Assembly (NCBI RefSeq): GCF_023895975.1
Contig: NZ_JALBWM010000007.1
Location: 1 to 64,000, forward strand
Length of the DNA stretch: 64,000 nucleotides
Direction of reading: 5' to 3'
Origin: Microbulbifer okhotskensis
GTDB lineage: Bacteria > Pseudomonadota > Gammaproteobacteria > Pseudomonadales > Cellvibrionaceae
Below are positions 52,069 to 61,300 of the stretch, in pieces; position 1 is the first letter of the stretch; each line of letters opens with the position of its first letter. The position numbers and the translations under genes are program-made. The notes below the pieces were generated by a model that was not told the origin of the DNA, searched no databases, and saw nothing but the letters and a program-made list of their open reading frames with translations.

Positions 52069-53379
52069 ATGTTTTCAGCGTTAGTACTCGTGACTTTTTT
52101 TTCGTTTGGCGCGAGCAGCCATGATTTAGGCCGAGTGGTTGGCGAGATTGACCGAGTTGAATATTCCGGTGGAGGGCTGGTAATTTCAGGGTGGGCTTGT
52201 CAAAAAGGTTATAATAAGCCACTTAGTGTCAGTCTTTATCTGGGTGGGTCAATGGAGAGAGGTCAATACCCAGTTAAAAGAACAAAAGCAAGTCGAGTTT
52301 CTGGGGATTCCATCAGAAATTTGTGCGGCACCCATATAACTTCTCATCGCTATCATTTCTACTTGAATTATGAGGAGATGCAGCGTTATGTAAGAAAAAA
52401 AATTTATGTTTATGGCATTTCTGTTACTGAAGGCACAGGTCGCCGACTTATGCGCTCAGGAAAATACAGAGTGGGAATTCCCTATATGAGGTATACGGAC
52501 AGCACGTTGCTGCGTAGAAACCTTAATACAAAACCCGCTGTTACATTCGATGATAATTACTTAAATCTTGTTTCATTGTCCGCAGGGAATTATGCATTAA
52601 AAGCGAGATATATCCCTTTTGTGAAAGGTTCTGAGCGAATTGTTAAATCTGTCCAGTTGTCCAGGTCGGTAGCCGAGGCGACGCTGTCATATGATGTTAA
52701 ATTTGATCATGATTTTGAGTTTGTATATGGAGGGAAACTGCATGGCCTTGGGGGAGGGGGGCAGGCTTCTGGATGTCTGCCAGTTGATCCCAAAAGCTGG
52801 AGTGTTCGAGTTATTTTTGGGGTCGAAGGTAGTGTAAGCCTTTATGCTTATCATCAGGATAGAGTGGAGCGCTGTGGTGATGGATATCGGGGGGATAGCA
52901 GTTTCAAATTTGAGTTGGATACCTGGTATAGAGTGGAGTTGTTTGTGAAATTGAATAGTGACTCCAATAATGCAGATGGCTATATTGAATTGTTTATTAA
53001 TGGAGCCAAAGTCGTTGAGAAGAGTGGGTTGCGACTCACCGGTGATAACCGAGTAGCCATTAATAAATTTAAGTTTAATACTTTTCATGGGGGCAGTTCT
53101 ACACTGTGGTCTCCCACAAAAAATGTTTATGCCTACTTTGATAATATCTCTGTGCGTGAAGGGCGAAAAATATATGGACTGAAAGGATTTGAGTGTGAGA
53201 GTAAGAATAATGGTATTTATAGTGGAGTTGGGGCCTGTTGTTCCAGTCTATGTGGTGCCTGCGGAGGAGCGGGGTGCGGCCAATTGAATGGTGAGAGTGA
53301 AGCTTGTTGTACCTCTGAAATCCTTAATTCAGCGCCTCTGTGTTCTTATCCCGACCAAATGGCGCCCTGCGTTCTGTAG
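52069..53379 (+). CDS. Secreted PL14-like polysaccharide lyase candidate with Cys-rich tail
   Basis: 436 residues in three parts. After a short signal peptide (about 1-17) comes a module with GEIDRVEYSGGGLVISGWAC and later NLCGTHITSHRYHFYL, a type I know from secreted bacterial carbohydrate enzymes. Residues about 155-370 are a jelly-roll like PL14-type lyases: YDVKFDHDFEFVYGGKLHGLGGG, then WSVRVIFGVEGS and W.RVELFVKLN. The end (373-436) has ten cysteines (CC, C..C, CC, C) and terminates APCVL. The gene is visibly AT-richer than its neighbours, hinting at transfer. Substrate is inferred only. Confidence 0.6.
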   Translation: MFSALVLVTFFSFGASSHDLGRVVGEIDRVEYSGGGLVISGWACQKGYNKPLSVSLYLGGSMERGQYPVKRTKASRVSGDSIRNLCGTHITSHRYHFYLNYEEMQRYVRKKIYVYGISVTEGTGRRLMRSGKYRVGIPYMRYTDSTLLRRNLNTKPAVTFDDNYLNLVSLSAGNYALKARYIPFVKGSERIVKSVQLSRSVAEATLSYDVKFDHDFEFVYGGKLHGLGGGGQASGCLPVDPKSWSVRVIFGVEGSVSLYAYHQDRVERCGDGYRGDSSFKFELDTWYRVELFVKLNSDSNNADGYIELFINGAKVVEKSGLRLTGDNRVAINKFKFNTFHGGSSTLWSPTKNVYAYFDNISVREGRKIYGLKGFECESKNNGIYSGVGACCSSLCGACGGAGCGQLNGESEACCTSEILNSAPLCSYPDQMAPCVL

Positions 53380-53442
53380 GCTTTTTCAAGGTGGCGGCCA
53401 GAAGAGTTGCGTCAGATTGTGGTTGTTTCAAAATTAATCTAG

Positions 53443-54174
53443 CTACAATTCCCACTTGAGCTGCTTTAATAGTAGTGAAAATTCACCACGAATAGCACTT
53501 TCAATTCTCAGCTTAGTATTGTATTTGGGGTGCTTTAGTACCAACTCCAAGGCATGTAGCAGTAGACGGGAACACCCCAGACGGTTGGCAAAAAAACGAT
53601 TGTGCGTGGATTTTCCGTATTTAGGGCATCCGATTAGTGGGTGCTGTATATGTTTGAAGTGCCTTCTAATCTGATGTCGCCGTCCGGTTTTTAGTTGTAC
53701 TTCGACTAATGAATATCTACTTGTCGGGTAGCGATCAACTTCATAGGGAAGTTCAATCGTTTTTAGTCTCTTAAAAAGGGTCGTGGCTGGTTGCCGAGGC
53801 AAGTCTGCTTTTGGGCGCTTTCTCTGATGTTTAAAGTCTGCTACTGGCGCTAATGCATGGTCTATGGTTCCCCCCTCTGAGCAATAGCCCCTGCATACGG
53901 CAATGTATTTTTTAACCGATAAATCACTTTCAAGTTGTTTCTGGAGTTGGGCGGCGATATCTCCACTCTTAGCAAATATAATAACGCCCGAGGTTGGTTT
54001 GTCTAACCGGTGTACCGGATATAGAAAACCTCCACACTGGTTGCGCAGATATTGCAGAAGAATTTTCTGTTCATGGCGATCGATGTCTGAGCGATGGACT
54101 AGCCATCCCTCTGGTTTGTAGGCTGCAAGTAGGTAGTCGTCTTCAAAGAGAATTCGTGGCTCATTGGTCGTCAT
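53443..54174 (-). CDS. truC: tRNA pseudouridine synthase, RluA family (TruC-like)
   Basis: 243 residues. The catalytic motif HRLDKPTSGVIIFAKS contains the conserved Asp. VKKYIAVCRG, TGRRHQIRRHF and LHALELVLKHP are RluA-superfamily segments. The short length and the YKPEGWLVHRSDIDRHE start fit TruC, which makes pseudouridine 65 in tRNA. RluA-type alternatives cannot be excluded. Confidence 0.85.
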   Translation of the reverse strand: MTTNEPRILFEDDYLLAAYKPEGWLVHRSDIDRHEQKILLQYLRNQCGGFLYPVHRLDKPTSGVIIFAKSGDIAAQLQKQLESDLSVKKYIAVCRGYCSEGGTIDHALAPVADFKHQRKRPKADLPRQPATTLFKRLKTIELPYEVDRYPTSRYSLVEVQLKTGRRHQIRRHFKHIQHPLIGCPKYGKSTHNRFFANRLGCSRLLLHALELVLKHPKYNTKLRIESAIRGEFSLLLKQLKWEL

Positions 54175-54308
54175 TATGTTGTGTTCGTCGCCAGTTTGAT
54201 GTTGCTGAGGGGGATTTTATTGCATGGAATGAACTGGGGCTATATTCGAGATAAAAAAATATCCGGTTGCTGTCAGTATATTTTTTTAAGGATCCCGTTA
54301 GAATTGGC

Positions 54309-54336
54309 TTGACATGATGTGGTAGAAGCATAAACT
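54309..54336 (+). promoter_or_regulatory. Sigma-70 promoter before rtcB
   Basis: TTGACA (54309-54314, exact -35) and TAAACT (54331-54336, 4 of 6 at the -10) are separated by 16 bases. Predicted start near 54343. Confidence 0.6.
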
Positions 54337-54342
54337 GCATGT

Positions 54343-54555
54343 GAATTTCATTGTTGCTCCATTTTTTGGAGTAACATTCTAACTGGTAAGATTTTTCGAT
54401 ATGGGTCGCACCCACTAAGGAGCCGTGAAATGCGAAGTGTAAATACTAAGACATTGTTCGTTTAGTCGCTTTTCATGTGCTTGCGCTTGGAGAGTGAATT
54501 TGCTTTCCAAGCCAGACCTCTTTAAAGCCCTGGCAATTGCCGGGGCTTTTTCGTT
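54343..54555 (+). ncRNA. Candidate small RNA or attenuated rtcB leader
   Basis: This follows the TTGACA promoter and ends in a strong intrinsic terminator: AGCCCTGGC (54526-54534), loop AATT, GCCGGGGCT (54539-54547), then T-rich. Before it, GCTTGGA and TCCAAGC can form another stem (about 54485-54512). No plus-strand coding frame lies upstream, so this terminator must end an RNA of about 210 bases or attenuate rtcB. Confidence 0.5.
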
Positions 54556-54606
54556 TCGGGGCTTGGAATGCCGTTTTAATCTAGTGGATTAATCCAGGGA
54601 TTTATT

Positions 54607-55815
54607 ATGCCTGTAAAGACTTTGCTAAATGGAAATGCGCCGCCTGGTACAGTCCCAGTGAAAATTTACGCTGAGGATATTGAGCCTGCAGCGCTTCAGC
54701 AGTTAAAAAACATAGCGCAGCTACCTATTGTGCATTCCCATATTGCCGCAATGCCTGATGTGCATTTGGGTAAGGGGGCGACAGTAGGTTCTGTAATTCC
54801 AACGGTCAGTGCGATTATTCCTGCCGCCGTTGGGGTGGATATCGGTTGCGGAATGAATGCGGTGCGTACATCGTTATTTGCCCATCAGTTGCCAGACAAT
54901 CTAAGAGCATTGCGGGATGCCATTGAGGTGAAAGTGCCGGTTGGTCAGAGACGACATAAACTGATCAGCGCCAGGGAATCTGCCTGCAAAAATTTAGCTC
55001 CCGGTGTGGATAGGTTGTTTTCAAAGCATCCCGGGCTGATGAAAAAGCTACGTCAGCCACAAAAAACCTGGGTAACCCAAATGGGTACTCTGGGTGGCGG
55101 TAATCATTTTATCGAACTTTGCCTTGATGAAAGTGGTGCGGTATGGGTGATGTTACACTCGGGAAGTCGAGGTATTGGCAATGCTATTGGGCAGTATTTT
55201 ATTCAAAAGGCTCGCCGTGATATGTCGGGCCATATGCACAATCTTCCGGATAAGGATCTGGCCTATTTTTCTGAGGGGTGTGAAAACTTTGAAGAGTATA
55301 TTGAAGCAGTTAATTGGGCGCAGGAGTATGCGAGACTGAATCGTCAGGAAATGATGAAGTTAGTTCTCGCGTGCTTGAGGGTGCAATTGCCAGCATTTAC
55401 GCTGACTTCTGAGGCTATTAACTGCCATCACAATTATGTAGTTCGTGAGAACCACTTTGCTCGGGATGTGTTTGTAACACGGAAAGGGGCAATCAGTGCT
55501 CAGAGGGATCAACTGGGAATCATTCCAGGCTCAATGGGGGCTAAGTCATTTGTGGTGCGGGGTCTCGGTAATCCGGAATCTTTTTGCTCTTGTGCTCACG
55601 GAGCCGGGCGTAAAATGAGCCGCTCGGCAGCGCGCCAGAGGTTTTCGCGGAGAGATCTTGAGGAGCAAACTCGAGGCATTCAGTGCAGAAAAGACAGTGG
55701 GGTTTTAGATGAAATTCCAGCTGCTTATAAAGACATCGATACAGTAATGGAAAATCAGTCTGATCTAGTGGAGGTTGTGCATACCCTACGCCAGGTAGTC
55801 TGTATTAAGGGCTGA
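54607..55815 (+). CDS. rtcB: RNA-splicing ligase RtcB
   Basis: 402 residues. Metal and GMP sites are visible: PDVHLGKGATVGS, GVDIGCGMNA with the metal Cys, GTLGGGNHFIEL, HSGSRGIGN and the His that takes GMP in CSCAHGAGRKMSRSAAR. It joins RNA 2',3'-cyclic phosphate or 3'-phosphate ends to 5'-OH ends using GTP and Mn. It stands without rtcA, rtcR or archease in this window. Start ATG 54607. Confidence 0.93.
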   Translation: MPVKTLLNGNAPPGTVPVKIYAEDIEPAALQQLKNIAQLPIVHSHIAAMPDVHLGKGATVGSVIPTVSAIIPAAVGVDIGCGMNAVRTSLFAHQLPDNLRALRDAIEVKVPVGQRRHKLISARESACKNLAPGVDRLFSKHPGLMKKLRQPQKTWVTQMGTLGGGNHFIELCLDESGAVWVMLHSGSRGIGNAIGQYFIQKARRDMSGHMHNLPDKDLAYFSEGCENFEEYIEAVNWAQEYARLNRQEMMKLVLACLRVQLPAFTLTSEAINCHHNYVVRENHFARDVFVTRKGAISAQRDQLGIIPGSMGAKSFVVRGLGNPESFCSCAHGAGRKMSRSAARQRFSRRDLEEQTRGIQCRKDSGVLDEIPAAYKDIDTVMENQSDLVEVVHTLRQVVCIKG

Positions 55816-55938
55816 TTTATTATTTCAATTACAATGCTACTAGCCAATTGTGCGGGGGGAGGCATCAATGTAATTTTTGACTAAAGCGTCGTGTTTTGGC
55901 AAATCAACCCTTTATTAACAATGATCAGGTAATCTCAG

Positions 55939-56142
55939 GTGAAGAGAGAGACAAAGAATGAAAAGCTGCGTAGTTATGTAGCAAGGAATCCGTTGCTCAG
56001 GAAAGGTGGGCCTCACGTAAAGGCCAAGTCTTCTGTTCGATTTTCAAGTAAGCAGAAGCTTCGCAAAGAGGTGCGGGAGTTGAAAGACTCTCGCTCCGGT
56101 GGGTCTATCTTTATGGCTTTTGTATTGCCCGTCTTCTGCTAA
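55939..56142 (+). CDS. Small basic hypothetical protein
   Basis: 67 residues from GTG 55939, with about 20 Lys/Arg in the first 52 residues and a hydrophobic tail GSIFMAFVLPVFC. The motif NPLLRKGGPHVKAKSS looks conserved. Small size, strong basicity and a hydrophobic C-terminus recall ArfA-type ribosome rescue factors, but the KGKGSY hallmark is missing, so this is only a thought. It could also act on RNA next to rtcB. Confidence 0.5.
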   Translation: MKRETKNEKLRSYVARNPLLRKGGPHVKAKSSVRFSSKQKLRKEVRELKDSRSGGSIFMAFVLPVFC

Positions 56143-56173
56143 TCAGCCCCACTCCTTGGTTCCGCTTACACCT

Positions 56174-56554
56174 TTACGGCCAGCTGGGAAGGGCTTCCAC
56201 GTATACCCAGCGTCTCTTATAGAGTTTAAACAGTGAAACCTCATGAATCAGGTGCTCCTGATTATTTTCCGTATACCACGCCTTAAATTCGACCACGGAT
56301 CTCTTCAAGCCAGCCTTGCTTTTAACCACTTCCAAACGTGTCCACTGAGTCTCGATATCCTCGGCTTGTAGATCGGGACAGGTGTCTGGGTGCCAGGTTT
56401 TGTGCAGGTACTGAATATTGCCCATTGCAAAAGCGGTGTATCGACTGCGCATCACTCGTTCGGCGGTAGTTGGGTAGGTTTTTCCTGACAAGTAGAGTCC
56501 GCAACAGCTGTTAAGAGGCTTGCCAGAGCCGCAGGGACACAGTTGATCCGTCAT
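56174..56554 (-). CDS. ychJ: YchJ-family protein (UPF0225) with SEC-C motif
   Basis: 126 residues. The N-terminal zinc motif CPCGSGKPLNSCCG is followed by the YchJ signature PTTAERVMRSRYTAFAMGN and YLHKTWHP. The rest is the NTF2-like domain (VVEFKAWYTENNQEHLIHEVS). Function is not established. A single gene facing the small basic protein. Confidence 0.88.
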   Translation of the reverse strand: MTDQLCPCGSGKPLNSCCGLYLSGKTYPTTAERVMRSRYTAFAMGNIQYLHKTWHPDTCPDLQAEDIETQWTRLEVVKSKAGLKRSVVEFKAWYTENNQEHLIHEVSLFKLYKRRWVYVEALPSWP

Positions 56555-56633
56555 AAATCATTCCTATAGGTTGAGCTAAGCGCTCACGTAACACTTTTTA
56601 ACCGAACTTTGCGCCGAAGAATCGTAGCATAGC

Positions 56634-56679
56634 TTGACGTTTTATCTGCTCGCGTTAGTATACCGACCAACTGGTTGGT
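56634..56679 (+). promoter_or_regulatory. Promoter and palindromic operator of the TetR-RND operon
   Basis: TTGACG (56634-56639) and TAGTAT (56656-56661), 16 bases apart, form a plausible promoter. ACCAAC-TG-GTTGGT (56666-56679) is a 6-bp perfect inverted repeat at about the start site, the style of TetR operators, suggesting autoregulation. Confidence 0.6.
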
Positions 56680-56706
56680 TTTGCTGGGTGAAGTCCGGGA
56701 GGTCAT

Positions 56707-57234
56707 GTGTCGAGAGTCGATAAAGCTGCCATTGTGCGTGCAGCAGAAGAGGTGGTTAGAGATAGGGGGGCGCATAAGCTCACCCTAGATGCTGTTGCGG
56801 CGCAGTGTGGGTTGAGTAAGGGCGGTTTGATCCACCACTTTAGAACCAAGCAGTCACTCCTGAAAGCCATGTTGGAGGCTGCGATCGCTCGAGAGGATGG
56901 CAGCGTCTCAGCATACGTTTCATTGGGAGATAGTCTTTTGGTTTCCCGCCTCAAGTGTATTTTTGAGTTGATGGAAGATGACGAAGGTCTACCCCGTTCG
57001 CTGATTGCGGCGGTAGCTGAAGATCCTGCACTGCTGGAACCCGTAAAAGATAAAGAGGTACAGCGACGTCGTAACATATGCGATGTGTACAGTGACCCGG
57101 AAATGGCTGAGCTGCTGATTCTGGCGGCACAGGGCATGTTCCTGGGGCGTGTGTTGGGTGTCGTTGAGCCTGAAGATCCCATCATTGAACGTTTGCAGGG
57201 ACGTTTACTGGCGCTCTCCGCCGATCTCGCGTGA
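56707..57234 (+). CDS. TetR-family repressor of the adjacent RND pump
   Basis: 175 residues from GTG 56707. The helix-turn-helix is KLTLDAVAAQCGLSKGGLIHHFRTKQSLL (residues about 23-51). The ligand-binding domain is short. It heads an operon with an MFP and an RND gene and has a palindrome in its own promoter. Its inducer is unknown. No outer-membrane channel gene follows, so the pump would use a channel encoded elsewhere. Confidence 0.87.
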   Translation: MSRVDKAAIVRAAEEVVRDRGAHKLTLDAVAAQCGLSKGGLIHHFRTKQSLLKAMLEAAIAREDGSVSAYVSLGDSLLVSRLKCIFELMEDDEGLPRSLIAAVAEDPALLEPVKDKEVQRRRNICDVYSDPEMAELLILAAQGMFLGRVLGVVEPEDPIIERLQGRLLALSADLA

Positions 57235-57264
57235 ATGTTGGCCTCCAGTTAATCAATTTTGTGG

Positions 57265-58338
57265 ATGATGAAAATGAAACAATCGGTAAGTCCCCGTTTA
57301 TCACTGGCTTTTTTGGTGGCTGCAGTCACGATTCTTGTTGGTTGCTCCGAGTCGACGCCGGAGCAACAGAAGGCAGAGCGCCAGTGGCCGGTAAAGGTTG
57401 CTAGCGTTGTTAACAGCGGTGAAATAAAAGATCGTCAGTTTGCCGGTCGCGTTAAAGCGGTTCAGAGTGTCGACCTGTCATTCCAGGTCGGGGGCAAGCT
57501 CGCCAAGCTCAGTATTCGTGAAGGTGAGATTATTCCTAAAGGAACATTGATCGCTGAGCTTGATGATCGGGATTACCAGCGTAGAGTAAAAGAGGCTCGG
57601 GTAAATGTGGAGCTACTGGAGAAAACCCTGAGTCGCCAGAGCTCCCTTGCAGGCTCAAAGGTGATTTCACAGCAGCAACTGGATGAAACAAAAAGTAATT
57701 TTGACCTTGCCAAAGTTACCCTCGACCGAGCGGAGCAGGATTTGGCATATACCCAACTACGAGTACCTTTCGATGCACTGGCTACCCGCCAATTGGTAGA
57801 AAATTACACCAATGTTCAGTCCGGCCAAGCAATTGTCCGCTTGCAAAACATCTCTGAAGTCCGAATTCAGATCTCTGTGCCTGAAAAGATGTTGGCAACT
57901 GTCCATGAAGAACAGGTCAGTTCGGTCATTGCCACTTTTGAGTTTCTACCGGGTAAGGAGTTTAAGTTGGAGTATCGTGAACACCAGGCTGAGGCAGACA
58001 GCGTTACGCAGACTTATGTGGTTGAGCTGGGTATGCCTCGTCCCGAGAATGTACAGATTCTCCCCGGTATGACAGCGCGAGTGAATGTAAAGCTGAAGGG
58101 ATCAAGTGGCGACCTCTGGATACCGTTGTCAGCAGTTCAGTCAGGGCCGGAGGGGAAACCCTACGTATGGCAGATTAGTGCAGATCAGTCGGTCGTTAAG
58201 GTTCCTGTAGCCTTGGGTCGTACCGATGGTAAGTCTGTTCAGATCACAGAGGGGCTAAGTCCCGCGATGAAACTGGTTGCCGCAGGAGGTCAGCACCTCT
58301 ACGAAGGCGCAACAGTCCGCAATTACGCACAGCACTAA
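57265..58338 (+). CDS. RND efflux membrane fusion protein (HlyD family)
   Basis: About 357 residues. A lipoprotein signal ends LVGCSES. The barrel-sandwich halves are FAGRVKAVQSVDLSFQVGGKLAKL and YTQLRVPFDALATRQLVENYTNVQSGQ, with an alpha-helical hairpin between (RVNVELLEKTL, KVISQQQLDETK). It bridges the RND pump to an outer-membrane channel. The start is one of several close ATGs (57265, 57268, 57274). Confidence 0.88.
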   Translation: MMKMKQSVSPRLSLAFLVAAVTILVGCSESTPEQQKAERQWPVKVASVVNSGEIKDRQFAGRVKAVQSVDLSFQVGGKLAKLSIREGEIIPKGTLIAELDDRDYQRRVKEARVNVELLEKTLSRQSSLAGSKVISQQQLDETKSNFDLAKVTLDRAEQDLAYTQLRVPFDALATRQLVENYTNVQSGQAIVRLQNISEVRIQISVPEKMLATVHEEQVSSVIATFEFLPGKEFKLEYREHQAEADSVTQTYVVELGMPRPENVQILPGMTARVNVKLKGSSGDLWIPLSAVQSGPEGKPYVWQISADQSVVKVPVALGRTDGKSVQITEGLSPAMKLVAAGGQHLYEGATVRNYAQH

Positions 58339-58381
58339 TTGGTGTGTCAGTTCTAGCCCTGTTAACAGTAGGGAAAATGTT

Positions 58382-61300
58382 GTGAAGATTTCTGACGTAT
58401 TTATTGAAAAACCAGTATATGGCTGGTTGTTGATGTTGATCTGCCTTATCGGTGGTCTCTGGGGGCTTTCAGACATTGGGCGCCTGGAGGACCCGGCATT
58501 TACGATCAAAGAGGCACGGGTATATACATTTTACCCTGGGGCCAGTGCTCAGCGGGTTGAGGAAGAGGTTACTGAGAAGCTCGAGGTGGCGATCCAGCAA
58601 ATGGGTCAGCTCGATAAGGTGAGCTCGACCTCAAGTCCGGGCATGTCTGAAATTCGGGTTGAGATAAAGGATCAGTATGGTTCTGGTGAATTGGCCCAAG
58701 TTTGGGATGAGTTGCGCCGAAAGGTTAATGATGCCCAAAGTGACCTCCCTAGTGGTGCTTTGCCTTCAGTCGTTAATGATGATTTTGGAGAGGTATATGG
58801 TATCTATTACGCGATTACCGGGGAGGGGTTTTCTCAAACCGAAATGCGTGAAATTACCAAGGCGATTCGCCGGGAATTACTCGGTGTGGAAGGCGTGGCA
58901 AAAGTATCCCGTTCTGGTATCGTCGATGAGGTAGCCTATCTGGATATTGACGAATCGCGTCTTGCTCAGTTTGGTTTTTCATTGGACGATATAGCGCAAG
59001 TCCTGCAGTCAGAAAGCTCCACTCAAAAAACAGGTGAGATTGGCGGTCAGGATTTGCGCACCCGTATTTTGGTTGATAATCCCGCGAGTGATCTGGAGGC
59101 TATTCGCAATATCCTTATGGGGGTGCCTGGCTCTACTGCGATGCTGGCAGTTCAGGATATTGCTGATATTTCACTTGGATACGATGAAAGCCCCAATTTT
59201 ATCGCCCGCTTCGACGGAAAACAGGCGATATTACTTGGCGTCGCTGGAGCTAAAAATACCAATATCGTGAATGTTGGTAAGGCGGTTGAGGCTAAGTTAA
59301 ATGAAGTCAAAGAGGCGCTGCCCCTAGGAGTGGAAGTTCATCCGGTGTATGACCAGCATCGAGTGGTAGAAGAGAGTGTAAATGGCTTTCTGTTTAACCT
59401 TATCTCTTCTGTAGTGATTGTTACCCTGGTGCTTTGCCTATTTATGGGCTGGCGGTCCGGTGTCGTGGTGGGCACTGTACTGGGCCTTACGGTTCTGGGC
59501 ACAGTGCTGATTATGAATTTGTTTGGGTTAAACCTGCAGCGAATTTCTTTGGGCGCTCTAATTATTGCGATGGGTATGCTGGTTGATAATGCCATTGTGG
59601 TCGCCGAAGGGATGCTAATGGGGGTTCAAAGGAACGAAGAACCCAAAGGCGCGGCTCGCCGGGTAGTGGGCCAGACTTTCTGGCCGCTTCTGGGAGCAAC
59701 AGTTATTGGAATTATGGCATTTTCTGGTATCGGCTTATCTGATGATGCCACTGGTGAGTTTCTCTTTTCCCTATTTGCTGTGATTGGTATTTCTCTGCTG
59801 CTCAGTTGGATTTTGGCGGTAACGGTAACTCCTTATTTAGGGTATCACCTGTTTAAGCCGGGTAAGGAAACTGATGCCGATGATCCTTACAGTGGTCGCT
59901 TCTACAATATGTATTCGGCCGCATTGGCAGGGGCTCTTAAGCGTCGTGGACTGACTGTTACCGTGCTTGTGGCGGTTACCCTGGTAAGTTACTTTGGCTT
60001 TGGTTTTGTAAAGCAAGGTTTTTTCCCAAACTCAAATGCCCCTCTGTTTTATGTCAATTACTATATGCCTCAGGGTAGTGATATCAACCGCACCGATAAG
60101 GCGCTCCAGCAGGCTACAGAGTTCTTTAAAGAGCGGGACTCTGTGGTTTCTGTAACTGCGGTAGCGGGTCGCGGAGCCGATCGCTTTATGCTGACTTACG
60201 CCCCTGAGCCGCCTAATGCCTCTTACGGCCAGCTAATTGTACGTACCGAAAATCGTGAGCAAATTCCACAGTTGATCGAGCGCGCAAAATCACAGTTACG
60301 TGAAGTGCAGCCTGAAGCGCTGATTACTTTTAAGCGCTTGGTGTTTGGTCCAGGCGGTGGGTCTGACGTCGAAGTACGTATCTCTGGTCAGGATTATAAA
60401 ACGCTACGCGCACTTGCATTAGGCGTTGAGGATCAATTCCGCGAGAAGGGGCTTGAAGATATCCGTCACGATTGGCGGGGACGGGAGCCGACAATCCACG
60501 CCCATCTGGATGACGAACGCGCTCGTGTGGCTGGGGTGACCAATGCTGATGTCAGTCGCATGATTCAGTTCGCCACGACAGGCTATACCGTTGGTGATTT
60601 TGAAAGTGGCGATCGTGTTATTCCGATTATCGCCCGGATGCCTGAAAGTGACCGTAATCAAGTGGGCTCTTTAGAGGACCGCTTGGTGTGGAGCCCCAAT
60701 GAGCAGGGTTATGTTCCTGCTGGGCAGCTGATAACAGCTTTTGAGGTAACTGCAGATGAAGGGTTGATCCAGAGGCGTAACCGGGTGCCGACAATTACCA
60801 TTAGTGCTGACGCGCCGAAAGGTGTAACGGCTATGGCTGCTTTTGGTCGAATTCGCCCCTGGGTTGAAGAGATGAAGCTGCCCCTAGGTTTTAAGGTTGA
60901 GTTTGGTGGTGAATATGAAAGCTCCACTGATGCGCAAAAATCCTTGGGTAAGGGGTTGCCGCTTGGTTTCCTGATTATGATACTGGTATCGATCTTGCTA
61001 TTTGGCACTGTACGTGAGCCCGTCATTATTTGGTTGGTAGTGCCAATGTGCTTGGTGGGGGTGGTCGTAGGGCTATTGATGACTGGGTTGCCCTTTGGGT
61101 TTATGTCACTTCTAGGTGTGCTTAGCTTGTCTGGTATGTTGATTAAAAATGCGGTGGTCCTAGTTGATGAGATCGAAGTACAGATTCATGCCGGTCTACC
61201 CAGAATGACGGCCATTCAGCGGGCAAGTGTTAGTCGATTACGCCCTGTATTTCTTGCTGCTGTTACCACCATTTTGGGAATGTCCCCTCTATTGTTCGAT

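Larger units (their letters stand above)
54175..54606. other. 432-bp intergenic region with an RNA candidate
   Basis: Divergent region between truC and rtcB. No reading frame with a good start is seen. It holds a promoter, a small RNA or leader candidate and a terminator, given as separate entries. Confidence 0.5.
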
